DNA from: Spirochaetaceae bacterium
GTDB lineage: Bacteria; Spirochaetota; Spirochaetia; DSM-27196; SKKC01
NCBI GenBank assembly: GCA_007128315.1
Contig: SKXQ01000017.1
Coordinates: 1-64,000 of the forward strand
Direction of reading: 5' to 3'
DNA length: 64,000 nt
Shown: in pieces, positions 48,128 to 58,411 of the stretch
Layout of the letters: each line of letters begins with the position of its first letter
Position numbering within the stretch: position 1 is the stretch's first letter
The notes under the pieces: generated by a model
Database searches by the model: none
What the model was told of the DNA's origin: nothing
The model's input: only the letters and a program-made list of their open reading frames with translations
Translations under genes and position numbers: made by a program

Positions 48128-49265
48128 GTGCCGCCCCCTGTGTGTAGCGTCTCAGGAAGGTCTCCTTGTACTCCGCGAACCGGCCTGCCGCGATCGACGT
48201 CCTTATCTCGCTCATCATGACTGCGAGAAAGTTCAGATTGTGGACGGTTGCGATCATCGGTGCCAGTATTTCCGACGCTTTCAGGAGGTGTCGCACGTAT
48301 GCGCGTGAGTAACCTTCGGTGAAGGCGTCGGGTGTATCCGGGTCGAGCGGGCCGAAATCGTCTTTGTACCGTTCGTTCTTAAGGGCAATACGCCCATCAC
48401 GGGTGAAAATCGTTCCGTTTCGCGCTATACGTGTCGGGAACACGCAATCGAACATGTCGATTCCGTTCTCGACGGCTGCGAGAATATACTCCGGTGTTCC
48501 TATACCCATAACGTACCGGGGTTTTTCGGCCGGCAGGAGCCGTGCGGTAGACGTGAGAAACTCCCGAAAGACTTCAAAGGGCTCGCCAACGGAAAGCCCC
48601 CCGATCGCGAAGCCGGGAAACGGAATGGAAGTGATTTCTTCGGCGCTCTGCCGCCGCAGATCGTGGTGGAAGTTGCCCTGCACTATACCGAACAGCAGTC
48701 CCTGATACGCGTCGTCGGTCCTGCCGTACTCTTCGTATGCGCGTCGCGCCCATGCAGAGGTCGTTTTGAGCGCGGCTTCGGCTTCCTTGCGCGGGGCGTC
48801 GAAGCCGGTGCACACATCGAGTACCATTTGCACGTCACTGCCAAAGCCTTCCTGAACTCGAACGACACGTTCAGGGGTGAGCGTATGATATGAGCCGTCA
48901 ATGTGACTGCGGAAATATGCGCCTTCGTCCTTGATTTTTCGAAACGGTGCAAGCGAAAAGACCTGATACCCGCCGGAATCGGTGAGAATATTGTGAGGCC
49001 AGTTACTGAATGCGTGTAAGCCGCCGGCCTGCCGGATAATATCGAGACCCGGTCGGAGAAAGAGGTGATACGTGTTCCCGAGAATGAGGCGATATCCGAG
49101 GCGTTCGACCTCGCGATGACCAACCGCTTTGACGCTCGCGGCGGTGCCGACAGGCATGAACGCGGGCGTCTCCACGAGACCGTGAGGCAGGGAGAGCGTG
49201 CCTCTGCGCGCATGGGATCGGGGATCGGTATGAGTGATACTGAGATGGTTTTCGGTAGATGTCAT
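48120..49265 (-). CDS. tgt: Queuine tRNA-ribosyltransferase
   Basis: TPAFMPVGTAASVKAV, LGNTYHLFLRPG, LTDSGGYQVFSLA, FAIGGLSVGEP, RYVMGIGTPEYILAAVENGIDMFDCVFPTR, GFDAPRKEA. Confidence 0.97.
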   Translation of the reverse strand: MTSTENHLSITHTDPRSHARRGTLSLPHGLVETPAFMPVGTAASVKAVGHREVERLGYRLILGNTYHLFLRPGLDIIRQAGGLHAFSNWPHNILTDSGGYQVFSLAPFRKIKDEGAYFRSHIDGSYHTLTPERVVRVQEGFGSDVQMVLDVCTGFDAPRKEAEAALKTTSAWARRAYEEYGRTDDAYQGLLFGIVQGNFHHDLRRQSAEEITSIPFPGFAIGGLSVGEPFEVFREFLTSTARLLPAEKPRYVMGIGTPEYILAAVENGIDMFDCVFPTRIARNGTIFTRDGRIALKNERYKDDFGPLDPDTPDAFTEGYSRAYVRHLLKASEILAPMIATVHNLNFLAVMMSEIRTSIAAGRFAEYKETFLRRYTQGAAHG

Positions 49266-50341
49266 GTACGGGCTCGAAACAGAGAAAAGATTGAGAGGAA
49301 CAGAAACAGGAGAACCGGTCCGAATGCACCTGCTGCCGGACTCAGGTAGCCGAAGCGTGCAAAGAGACCGAATATCATGCTTGAAACGTAAAACAGAACC
49401 GAGAGTATCAAAGCTGTAAGCAGGCTCAGGAGCAGCACACTCTTTTTTACTCTACTACCGACCGCCGTGGCAAATATCGCGACAATTATCGGGGTCATGG
49501 AGAATGCATAACGGGAGAGATAGTCGGTTTCGGCCTGTCGGGATGGCAGACCCGCGTCCTGTCGCTGCTGAATAAAATCACGTGCCTCTGCCCTCGTCAT
49601 TTCCTGTATGTCCTCGCTTCCGCGTCTGAAGACGTCGGGAGATACCGTATAGCGTTCGTCCGAAAAGGTCTCGTGGCGTTGTGCGGTGAGCCGACCAGAC
49701 TCCCCGACAGGCTCAAAGATTACTGCATCCGTAAAGACCCAGCGGCCGTCGCTCCATCGTGCGCTACGCGCGCTGATACGCCTGAGCAGCGAACCATCGG
49801 AAGATCGCTCGATTACCGTAACCCGGTCCATGCTGTCACTGCTGCGTGCGTAGTATTCGGTAAAAAAGACCAGACGTCCGCCATCCCAGCTGACGGTTGT
49901 ATTTGTCGTCGTAAATCCGGATGACCCGATCAACTGCCGCCTGAGTTCGTTTCGTGCACCCTGCGCGGGGATCGCAACCTGATCGTCGAAGAAAAAAAGG
50001 CCGGCCGCGGTACAGACTGCCACCAGGATAAGCGGAAGAACGAAGCGGCGCAGCGGACGTCCTGCACCGAATACCGCGATGAGTTCGTTGTTCGAGTACA
50101 TGGAACCAAGCGTAAAACTGATGGCGAACAGGAGCGCGGGAGGTATGGAAAACACCATGGTCTGCGGAAGGAACAGCAATTGCGACCAAGCGATGACTGA
50201 CGCGGGAATCTCGCGGTTCAGGTAGGTCACAATGTGCTCGAAAAGGTCGACGAGCTGAAGAATGAGTACGAAGAAAAGAAGCGAGATAAGAAAAATCGGA
50301 AGAAAGCTGCGCAGGGTCAACCTGTCAAGAATGAAGTTCAC
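49262..50341 (-). CDS. lptG: LptF/LptG-family permease
   Basis: LDRLTLRSFLPIFLISLLFFVLILQLVDLFEHI, FGAGRPLRRFVLPLILV; likely GTG start at 50341 overlapping the upstream stop. Confidence 0.85.
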   Translation of the reverse strand: MNFILDRLTLRSFLPIFLISLLFFVLILQLVDLFEHIVTYLNREIPASVIAWSQLLFLPQTMVFSIPPALLFAISFTLGSMYSNNELIAVFGAGRPLRRFVLPLILVAVCTAAGLFFFDDQVAIPAQGARNELRRQLIGSSGFTTTNTTVSWDGGRLVFFTEYYARSSDSMDRVTVIERSSDGSLLRRISARSARWSDGRWVFTDAVIFEPVGESGRLTAQRHETFSDERYTVSPDVFRRGSEDIQEMTRAEARDFIQQRQDAGLPSRQAETDYLSRYAFSMTPIIVAIFATAVGSRVKKSVLLLSLLTALILSVLFYVSSMIFGLFARFGYLSPAAGAFGPVLLFLFLSIFSLFRART

Positions 50342-51621
50342 GCCCGTCGCCCCTTCAGGAACAGCAGCGCACCGGAAAGCAGCAGCAGTATATTCGGTGT
50401 CCACATGGTAAGAGAGGCCGGAATCTGTGGTTGTTGCAGCCCTATCGTCTGCCCGGCAAAGATAGCCCCCCAGTACAGAAATGACACGAACAGACCTATG
50501 CCGAAACCAACAGCCCGCGCACTCCGTCTGGTACGAATACCAACCGGGAAGGCGAAGATCATGAATGCAAGGCAGGCAACAGGAATGGAGAACTTCTTGT
50601 GGAACTCAATACGGTTGACCTGTAAGGTGCGGCTGTGAATCTGTCTGTCGCGTTCCGACTGATACCGGTTCCACACGGTCGCGAGTTCTGTTCGCGCTCG
50701 ATCCGGCGTAATAGTGTCTTCGGTAAGCCTCTGTTCTATTGACTGATGCCTGATGAGCAGGTCCGATCGGGCGCGATCGGTGACCGCTCGTTGCTCCGTC
50801 CTGCGTCGGGCGAGATCTTCTTCCTGTGTGCGGACCATCGCAAGGACATCGACTGAACTCATTTCTCTCGCCGTCGGACTCTGAATAGAAAAAGCGATGT
50901 CACGAAGGAGAATGTTGTAGTTCATGATCGACGCCCGGGAGTACTCAAAATCCTCCGCGTTACCACCGACAGGATCATGCACGAAGACCTCCGAGAGTTG
51001 CAGCGATATCACGCCACTTTGGGTGCTGTCCTCCTGCAGAGTCGCCTCACCGGCGGATATGACACGTTCCCGCCCGCGTCGGCCGGTCTCGATAATCAGC
51101 AGGTTTTCTATCGTCCCACCGCTCACATCGCCCGACACCAGAAGCAGATCCTGGAACTCACGGACCGCGTAGGGCTCGAACTCGAGATCCGGGTTGGAGA
51201 GCACGAGTTCACGGTAGCGTCGAACAAGATTGAGATTACCGACCGGCAGGAAATAGTCGTTGACTATGAACGACACTGCCGTAAGCAGAATTCCGATTAT
51301 GAGTACCGGTCTGAAAATTCTGCCCAGACTGACACCCGATGCCCGAAATGCGACAATCTCGTTGTCGTTGGCGAATCGGCCCATAGCCATGAGACATCCA
51401 AGAAGACTGCCGAAGGGTACTGCGAGCGCTACGATACTGGGCAGCGAATAGACGAGCAGCATCAACACATCGCCCACAGGAACCTGTTTCTCAAGGATAT
51501 CCTCTGCCAGTAGAAGCAGTTGGTTCACAAAGAAGATAAAAAAGAAAAAAAGAAACGCTACGAAGATCGAGAAAAGAAGCTCTCGCGCAACGTAGCGTTC
51601 TATACGGTGGTTACCCCACAT
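50338..51621 (-). CDS. lptF: LptF/LptG-family permease
   Basis: IERYVARELLFSIFVAFLFFFFIFFVNQLLLLAEDIL, VPFGSLLGCLMAMGRFANDNEIVAFRASGVSLGRIFRPVL. Confidence 0.88.
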   Translation of the reverse strand: MWGNHRIERYVARELLFSIFVAFLFFFFIFFVNQLLLLAEDILEKQVPVGDVLMLLVYSLPSIVALAVPFGSLLGCLMAMGRFANDNEIVAFRASGVSLGRIFRPVLIIGILLTAVSFIVNDYFLPVGNLNLVRRYRELVLSNPDLEFEPYAVREFQDLLLVSGDVSGGTIENLLIIETGRRGRERVISAGEATLQEDSTQSGVISLQLSEVFVHDPVGGNAEDFEYSRASIMNYNILLRDIAFSIQSPTAREMSSVDVLAMVRTQEEDLARRRTEQRAVTDRARSDLLIRHQSIEQRLTEDTITPDRARTELATVWNRYQSERDRQIHSRTLQVNRIEFHKKFSIPVACLAFMIFAFPVGIRTRRSARAVGFGIGLFVSFLYWGAIFAGQTIGLQQPQIPASLTMWTPNILLLLSGALLFLKGRRA

Positions 51622-51685
51622 GGGAATTACTCTCCAGGGAGAATCTCATTGCTCCGTGCCTGAGTAATCTGTTCAGGATAAATCC

Positions 51686-53773
51686 TTACTGCTTCGGGCT
51701 CTGTTCCGGCTCGTCGTAGATAAGACGGAGGTTCGTCCGGCCCATTTTGTCGATTTCGATGATCTTTACGGGAACTTCCTGACCGAGCTCCAGAATGTCG
51801 TTTACCGACTCGACCCGTTGTGATGCCATTTTCGATATGTGGCAGAGTCCTTCCTTACCTGGCAGGAACTCGATAAAGGCTCCGAAATCCACGATACGCC
51901 GCACGACACCGTCGTAGGTTCTTCCAACCTCCGGTTCTTCGAGCAATGACATGAAGGCGGCTTTCGCGGCCTCCGCTCCTGCCTTATCGTTGCAGTAGAT
52001 CGTTACCGTTCCATCGTTCTCGATATTTGTCTGCACATCGTGCTTCTCCGAGATACTTTTGATCGTTTTACCACCGGGCCCGATCATGAGACCGATCTTG
52101 TCCTGGTCGACCTTGAAACTCATGATGCGTGGAGCGTATTCGCTGAGCTGTACGCGTGGTTTTGAGAGTGATTCGTTCATGATCCCGAGAATATGCATTC
52201 GGCCTTTTCGAGCCTGTTCGAGAGCGGTTCGCATAACGCTCGGGTCCACGTTCGAAAGCTTGATGTCCATCTGAAACGCGGTAATTCCCTTTTCCGTCCC
52301 GGCAACCTTGAAGTCCATGTCGCCAAGAGCGTCTTCTTCGCCCAGAATGTCACTGAGAACGACCGTATTTTTGCCTTCCTGTACGAGTCCCATCGCTATC
52401 CCGGCGACCGGTGCGCTTATTGGTACACCAGCGTCCATAAGGCTCAGTGAGCCACCGCAGACGGTAGCCATGGAGCTTGAACCGTTGGACTCGAGAACTT
52501 CGCTCACGATCCGTGTTGTATACGGGAACGATTCCTTCGAAGGAAGAATGCGCTCGATGGCTCGAAGTGCGAGGTGTCCGTGGCCGATTTCGCGTCGGCC
52601 GGTACCGAGGCGTCCGGTCTCTCCTACGCTGAAAGGCGGAAAATTGTAGTGCAGCATGAAGTTCTCGCGACGGTCGCCTTCGATATCGTCAAGAATCTGC
52701 TCGTCGCGAGCGGTACCAAGTGTTGTAATTGCGAGGGCCTGCGTTTCTCCCCGGGTAAAGAGTGCGCTTCCATGAGTTCGTGGCAGGACGCCGACTTCAC
52801 AGGTGATCTGTCGAATGTCCTCTGGTCCACGCCCATCGGTACGGACTTTCCGTTCGAGAATGCTTGTTCGAAGGATGTCTTTCTCCATTGCGTCCATGAT
52901 CGAGTAGAAGCCTTTTTCCCCGTGCTCCTCTATCGTTGAGGCAAAGTGCTCTGCGGCTTCCTTGACGACGGTCGCGATGGCGCTGTGTCGTTCGAACTTG
53001 CCTTTGACAAATGCAGCCTCTTCCATGCGGGGGCGAACATGAGTCCGTATCTCGTCGGCGTTCGGAATCTCCGGTTTCGGCGGTGGTACCGGAAGCTTCT
53101 CTTTTCCGGCTTTCGAGCGCAACTCGTCGATGAGCGTACAGATCTTCTGTATGGGCTCTCGAGCGGCATCGATGGCGCCGGCGAGCACTTCTTCCGAGAT
53201 CTCGGCTGCTCCGCCTTCGACCATGGTAATGCCTTCGCGCGTACCGGCCACAATGATATCCAGGTCACCCCGTTCGATCTGCTCGTACGTGGGGTTGATA
53301 ATGTACTCACCGTCGATCATCGAAACCCTTACGGCTCCGGTCGGGCCGTTAAACGGTATATCGGAAATGGTCACCGCGGCAGAGGCCGCAATCATACCGA
53401 GAATGTCAGGCGGGTTGATGGAGTCTGCGCTGACTGTTGTCGGAACCACCTGTATGTCCCTTCGGAAGTTCTTGTCAAAAAGGGGGCGCATGGGTCGGTC
53501 AATGAGCCGGCAGACAAGGACTTCCTTGTCTTTCGGTCGACCCTCGCGCTTGAGGAACCCGCCGGGGATCCTGCCTGCTGCATAATACTTTTCATTGTAG
53601 TCGACCGACAGCGGTAGAAAATCAACGTCAAGTTCCTTGCTCGAGCAGCACACGGTGCCAAGGACCGCGCTCCCGCCATAGGTCGCAAAAACCGAGCCGT
53701 TTGCCTGTTTAGCCATTCGGCCGGTTTCAAGAGTCAGTTCCGTTGTACCAATTGTTACGCTTACTTTCGTCAT
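51686..53773 (-). CDS. pnp: Polyribonucleotide nucleotidyltransferase
   Basis: [50 protein letters not shown] domain [20 protein letters not shown]1 domain. Confidence 0.98.
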   Translation of the reverse strand: MTKVSVTIGTTELTLETGRMAKQANGSVFATYGGSAVLGTVCCSSKELDVDFLPLSVDYNEKYYAAGRIPGGFLKREGRPKDKEVLVCRLIDRPMRPLFDKNFRRDIQVVPTTVSADSINPPDILGMIAASAAVTISDIPFNGPTGAVRVSMIDGEYIINPTYEQIERGDLDIIVAGTREGITMVEGGAAEISEEVLAGAIDAAREPIQKICTLIDELRSKAGKEKLPVPPPKPEIPNADEIRTHVRPRMEEAAFVKGKFERHSAIATVVKEAAEHFASTIEEHGEKGFYSIMDAMEKDILRTSILERKVRTDGRGPEDIRQITCEVGVLPRTHGSALFTRGETQALAITTLGTARDEQILDDIEGDRRENFMLHYNFPPFSVGETGRLGTGRREIGHGHLALRAIERILPSKESFPYTTRIVSEVLESNGSSSMATVCGGSLSLMDAGVPISAPVAGIAMGLVQEGKNTVVLSDILGEEDALGDMDFKVAGTEKGITAFQMDIKLSNVDPSVMRTALEQARKGRMHILGIMNESLSKPRVQLSEYAPRIMSFKVDQDKIGLMIGPGGKTIKSISEKHDVQTNIENDGTVTIYCNDKAGAEAAKAAFMSLLEEPEVGRTYDGVVRRIVDFGAFIEFLPGKEGLCHISKMASQRVESVNDILELGQEVPVKIIEIDKMGRTNLRLIYDEPEQSPKQ

Positions 53774-53837
53774 GTTTGTTCTCTATCCTCGTTCGTTTTT
53801 CTCACGACCAGTGTCGATACGACCACACGTCATGAGG

Positions 53838-53877
53838 AAAAAAAAAGCGACCGATCGATCTCGATGTTCGACCGGCC
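53838..53877 (-). terminator. Rho-independent terminator between rpsO and pnp
   Basis: Minus strand GGCCGGUCGA-ACAUCGAGA-UCGAUCGGUC then GC UUUUUUUUU: 10-bp stem (two G-U) plus 9-U tract. Confidence 0.85.
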
Positions 53878-53900
53878 GCCATCAGACGGTATTCTTGAGC

Positions 53901-54170
53901 CTACTTTCTCAGACCCAGTGTCGCGATAAGCTGACGATACCGATCAAGATTATTCTCACTCAGGTATCGAAGCAGTCGTCGCCGTCGGCCAACAAGCTTG
54001 AGGAGCCCTCTTCGGGAGTTGTGATCCTGCTTGTGTGCCTTGAAATGCTCAGTGAGCTGGTCAATGCGTTTCGTGAGCAGCGCGATCTGTACCTCGGTAT
54101 TTCCGGTGTCAGTCGCGCTTGCGCCGAACTGTTCAACAATCTTTTGTTTCTCGTCTTTCAACAATGGCAT
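53901..54170 (-). CDS. rpsO: 30S ribosomal protein S15
   Basis: [70 protein letters not shown]. Confidence 0.97.
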   Translation of the reverse strand: MPLLKDEKQKIVEQFGASATDTGNTEVQIALLTKRIDQLTEHFKAHKQDHNSRRGLLKLVGRRRRLLRYLSENNLDRYRQLIATLGLRK

Positions 54171-54264
54171 GTAGTCGGTGTCCTCCCTGATATGCCGGCA
54201 AAACCTGAAAATGTGTCACCAGACGTTCCGCACACGTACTCACAACTGTTCTCAGAGACCCAGC

Positions 54265-54319
54265 GAACGCTTTTGCATATCGCTTTTTCGTTGAAATCAG
54301 CGGCTATGCGAAAGCGTTC
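54265..54319. repeat. 15-bp imperfect inverted repeat in truB-rpsO intergenic region
   Basis: GAACGCTTTTGCATA (54265-54279) and TATGCGAAAGCGTTC (54305-54319), one non-Watson-Crick position. Confidence 0.85.
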
Positions 54320-54388
54320 CGAGTAAGCCGTGTACTACGCAGATGACTCGTAATTATGATTACGCGAAACCTGTCTGTCAACCGGCTG

Positions 54389-55285
54389 TCATTGTGGCAT
54401 TACAAAACGATACCGGTACGCCTCGTCGGTTCTGTTGACCATGGCGCAGAGCTGCCGACAGTGGTCGAAAACGGCAAGTTGCGTGCAGCCGTCTGCTGCA
54501 CTCGCGTCGACAAGCATGGCAGTGTGAAAGGGCTTCCCGTTCGAAATCGCGGAAACCGCATCCGGCAGCGCTTCGCAGCAGGCGATATGCGTCATTCTGC
54601 CGAGCACGTCATACGCGCAAAGCAGTGAATCTCTGACCGTGCCGGCGTCGACATCCGCGTCGATGCTGTCTTCTACGTGGAAGGGACCGACTTCTGTTCG
54701 GTGGAGCTCATGGAGAGATGCCCGGCTGTCCGCTGCGATACCGATGTCTCGCGCGAGTGATCGAATGTAGGTACCCGACCCACAGGCTACGCGTATCGTC
54801 AAATCCGGAGGCTCCCAGTTCAATATATCAATTGAGTGAACGGACACCTCCCGTTCGGTCATCTGAACATCGACGCCCGACCGCGCAAGATCGTAGGCCC
54901 TGCGCCCGTTGACGTGGACGGCGCTGTAGCGTGGTGGTACCTGCTGTATCGTTCCGGTAAACTGCGGCAGGACTGCGTGTATACGGGACAGTTCAGGAAG
55001 ACTGCTGCTGGTATGCACAACGGTGCCGGTGGGATCGAGGGTATCTGTCTCGGCACCAAAGCGAAGGATCGCCTCATACACCTTGTCAAACCCGGTAAGT
55101 TCTGGTGCGAGACGTGTAAGCGGACCGACGAGTATCACGAGCAGACCGGTCGCAAACGGATCAAGTGTACCGGTATGCCCGATCTTGTGCCCGTGAAAGA
55201 CACGTTTGACCGGTGAAAGCGCCCGGAATGACGACACGCCCGGCTTCTTGTTGATGAGAAGAGCTCCCGTGAAAAACCGACTCAT
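54389..55285 (-). CDS. truB: tRNA pseudouridine(55) synthase
   Basis: GALLINKKPGVSSFRALSPVKRVFHGHKIGHTGTLDPFATGLLVILVG; YEAILRFGAETDTLDPTG; RVACGSGTYIRSLARDIG. Confidence 0.96.
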   Translation of the reverse strand: MSRFFTGALLINKKPGVSSFRALSPVKRVFHGHKIGHTGTLDPFATGLLVILVGPLTRLAPELTGFDKVYEAILRFGAETDTLDPTGTVVHTSSSLPELSRIHAVLPQFTGTIQQVPPRYSAVHVNGRRAYDLARSGVDVQMTEREVSVHSIDILNWEPPDLTIRVACGSGTYIRSLARDIGIAADSRASLHELHRTEVGPFHVEDSIDADVDAGTVRDSLLCAYDVLGRMTHIACCEALPDAVSAISNGKPFHTAMLVDASAADGCTQLAVFDHCRQLCAMVNRTDEAYRYRFVMPQ

Positions 55286-55302
55286 TCGCTTCCTGTCAGC
55301 CG

Positions 55303-55644
55303 CTACAGACCGTGACGGTCCATGTCCTGCAGAAGTTCCTGCGAATCACGGACCCGGGTATCTGCTATGAAGTTAAGCTTTGGAGTCGACTTCCATTGTA
55401 TCTGCCTGCCAATTCCGGCCTGAAGAAAGCCTGCCGCAGCGTTCAATCCGTCAACAGACGATTGCAGTTCGGGTTCTGACACGTATCCACCGACATGCAC
55501 GGTGGCGCTTCGGAGATCCTTCGACAGGTTCACTTCATGTATGGTTACGAGCTTGTTAACCCGTGGATCGCGAACGCGTTCCTGGAGAATCATATCGCTG
55601 ATGATTCTCTGCAGTACGCGTTCGGCCCTGTCCGTTCGTTCCAT
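55303..55644 (-). CDS. rbfA: Ribosome-binding factor A
   Basis: RVLQRIISDMILQERVRDPRVNKLVTIHEVNLSKDLRSATVHV ... TPKLNFIADTRVRDSQEL. Confidence 0.94.
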   Translation of the reverse strand: MERTDRAERVLQRIISDMILQERVRDPRVNKLVTIHEVNLSKDLRSATVHVGGYVSEPELQSSVDGLNAAAGFLQAGIGRQIQWKSTPKLNFIADTRVRDSQELLQDMDRHGL

Positions 55645-55653
55645 TGTTACCAG

Positions 55654-58311
55654 TTACTTCTTGTTCTTCGCTGTCTTCACGGGGGCAGACAGCTTCCGGC
55701 TGATTTCCTTAATAATGAAAACTTCGATTTCATCACCCGGCTTCAGGTCGTTGAGATTTGCGATACCGAGACCGCACTCATAACCTGCTTTCACTTCCCT
55801 CACGTCTTCCTTGAATCGCTTCAGCGAGTTAATTTTACCGGTGAAGATTTCGACTCCGTCGCGGATTACGTGCGCCTGAGCGTTCCTGGTCACTGTTCCG
55901 GTCTGTACCAGACAGCCGGCTACGATGCCGATCTTTGGTACCTTGAAGATTTCCCGGACCTCTACTGTCCCGACGGTCTCTTCCCGAAGCTCAGGTGCGA
56001 GCATGCCTTCCATCGCCGTGCGTATATCGTCTATCGCGTCATAGATAATGCTGTACTTGCGAATTTCCACCTTCTCGCGTTCAGCAACTTCCGCCGCCCG
56101 AGGCGTGGGGCGCACATGGAAGCCGACTATAATGGCATTCGAGGCACTGGCAAGCATGACGTCATTCTCGTTGATGGCACCGGCTGCGGCACGTATCGCG
56201 GTAAGCTTGATTTCAGCGGTACTCAGACCTTCGAGCGAGCTTTTCAATGCTTCGACCGAACCGTGTACGTCTCCCTTAACGACAACTTTCAGTTCCTGAA
56301 GGTTCCCTTCCTGTATGGTGTCGTAGAGATTGTCCAGAGTAACTTTCTTGACGTTCCGGGCGTCCTCAAGCTTTCGCAGCTCCTGACGCTTGTCTCCAAC
56401 CTGTCGGGCCATTTTCTCGCTTTCGGTGACCTGGAACGGTTCGCCAGCTTCCGGTATTCCGGTCAGACCAAGTATCTCGACTGGCATACTCGGCGTGGCA
56501 ACTTCTATGCGTTGACCAAGATCGTTAAACATGGCCCTGACGCGTCCCGGATACACACCGGCGACAAAGCTGTCGCCAACGCGAAGTGTACCGCGTTCGA
56601 TGAGAACGCTGGATACCGTACCGCGGCCGGCGTCGATGCGCGTCTCTATGACCTTACCCTCGGCACGACAATCGTAGTTTGCCTTCAGTTCGAGCAGTTC
56701 GGACTGCAAGGCGACTGTTTCGAGCAGATCCTGTACACCGGTTCCCTTGAGCGCCGAAATTGGAACAAAAAGTGTCGAACCACCCCAGTCTTCCGGGGTC
56801 AGATCGAGCTCGCTGAGCTGTTGTTTGACCCGGTCGATATTCAGGTCGGGCAGGTCGATTTTGTTCAATGCGACTATGATCGGAACCTTTGCTTCTTTCG
56901 CGTGGTCGATCGCTTCCCTGGTCTGAGGCATTACTCCGTCGTTTGCTGCGACAACGAGAATGACAATGTCGGTAATGTTAGCGCCGCGGGCACGCATGAG
57001 TGTGAATGCCTCGTGGCCCGGTGTGTCGAGGAAGGTAAGTTTTCCGTGATCGGTATCTACCTGATATGCCCCGATGTGCTGTGTAATGCCGCCGAACTCG
57101 CCAGCGACCACATTTGTCTTGCGTATTCCGTCGAGCAGTTTCGTCTTTCCGTGGTCAACGTGCCCCATGACGGTGACGATGGCCGGTCGGGGACGGAGCT
57201 CGTCTTCCGAGTCAAACGGGGTTTCGATGAGCGTCTCGTCATACAGATTGACAACCTTAACCGAACATCCGTACTCCGATGCGACGATTTCCGCCGTCTC
57301 GGCATCGATCTGCTGGTTGATAGTCACCATCATGCCCATTCCCATAAGCTTTCCGATAATGTCGGAGGCCTTGAGATTCATTTTGCGAGCGAGCTCGGAG
57401 ACGGTCACGACTTCCATGATGTCGATCTGCTTCGGTACGGGGTTCGTTCGCTGTTGTGAGCGTTTCTTGTTGTAGTACAGCTGTTTTTCGGGCTGCTGCT
57501 CCCGACGCTGATAACCCCCGTCCTTCTTCTTTGACTTTACGAACTTGCGGCCACCCTGCTTGCCTGCGGCAGCGGGTGGACCTCCCGGTGGCGGGGGACC
57601 TCCGGAGCCGCCTCGCGGTGGTCCTCCGGGTCGTGGTCCGCTGAAACCGCCTGGACGCGGACTTCGGTGCTCGGGCGAAACCGGCCGGCTGTCCGCCTTC
57701 TCGGCTCTCGCTTCGAGCTCGGAGCTGGACACGTGCTTTCCTGTTCCACCGGATCGGCGAAACGGTGCGGGTGAAGGCCTCGTGGGTTGTCGTCGGAAGG
57801 TCTGTCGACGCACGGTCTGCTTTGTAGTCGCCGGGCCTTTCTCTTCGGGTGTACTCGGGGTTGTTTCAGAGGGCTGCCGGGCTTCTTCGCCGCCCGCAGA
57901 CGGAGGATCCGGTTTCTGCGGGGATTCCCCGGATTCAATCGGGGTCTGCTGTTCCGGCTCGGGCCCTGCCGCGGAGGGTGCAGCCGTTTCCGGTGATGCT
58001 GCGGTTTCCGGCTGCGTGTCGGACTGCGGTTCAGCAGCGGCAGGATTAGAAGTCGTTTCCGCAACAGGAACGTCTTTCGGGACGTCTGTTTCACGTTCGG
58101 TCGGTGCTGGAGGCCCTTTTCTGGATGCAGTATCCTCGGGTCGGGGTGCTGAAGTGGATTCACCGCCCGCTGAGCTCTTCGCCTTTCGCTTTACGACAAT
58201 GCGCGGTTTCTTTTTCCTGGGCTCTTGGTGCGGTCCATCCGGAGCATCAGTCTTCCGATGCTTGATGAGAGTAGCTTTTGGTTTCTTGTTCTGTTCCTGG
58301 TCTTCTGCCAT
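55654..58311 (-). CDS. infB: Translation initiation factor IF-2
   Basis: [59 protein letters not shown]; long low-complexity N-terminus. Confidence 0.98.
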   Translation of the reverse strand: MAEDQEQNKKPKATLIKHRKTDAPDGPHQEPRKKKPRIVVKRKAKSSAGGESTSAPRPEDTASRKGPPAPTERETDVPKDVPVAETTSNPAAAEPQSDTQPETAASPETAAPSAAGPEPEQQTPIESGESPQKPDPPSAGGEEARQPSETTPSTPEEKGPATTKQTVRRQTFRRQPTRPSPAPFRRSGGTGKHVSSSELEARAEKADSRPVSPEHRSPRPGGFSGPRPGGPPRGGSGGPPPPGGPPAAAGKQGGRKFVKSKKKDGGYQRREQQPEKQLYYNKKRSQQRTNPVPKQIDIMEVVTVSELARKMNLKASDIIGKLMGMGMMVTINQQIDAETAEIVASEYGCSVKVVNLYDETLIETPFDSEDELRPRPAIVTVMGHVDHGKTKLLDGIRKTNVVAGEFGGITQHIGAYQVDTDHGKLTFLDTPGHEAFTLMRARGANITDIVILVVAANDGVMPQTREAIDHAKEAKVPIIVALNKIDLPDLNIDRVKQQLSELDLTPEDWGGSTLFVPISALKGTGVQDLLETVALQSELLELKANYDCRAEGKVIETRIDAGRGTVSSVLIERGTLRVGDSFVAGVYPGRVRAMFNDLGQRIEVATPSMPVEILGLTGIPEAGEPFQVTESEKMARQVGDKRQELRKLEDARNVKKVTLDNLYDTIQEGNLQELKVVVKGDVHGSVEALKSSLEGLSTAEIKLTAIRAAAGAINENDVMLASASNAIIVGFHVRPTPRAAEVAEREKVEIRKYSIIYDAIDDIRTAMEGMLAPELREETVGTVEVREIFKVPKIGIVAGCLVQTGTVTRNAQAHVIRDGVEIFTGKINSLKRFKEDVREVKAGYECGLGIANLNDLKPGDEIEVFIIKEISRKLSAPVKTAKNKK

Positions 58312-58411
58312 ACGCTTTGTCTGTTGGACTTCAGCCTCCGTGTCTTCTATCTTAACGGATTGCCCGGTCTTTGTGAAACCGGGTCAAGCCGTGATTCAGC
58401 CCTGATCGAAG

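Noticed and set aside
55495-57459. 654-aa plus-strand ORF across rbfA and infB
   Set aside because: Antisense to rbfA/infB, which carry unmistakable motifs; spans two genes and is Phe/Cys/Tyr-rich as expected of reverse-frame translation.
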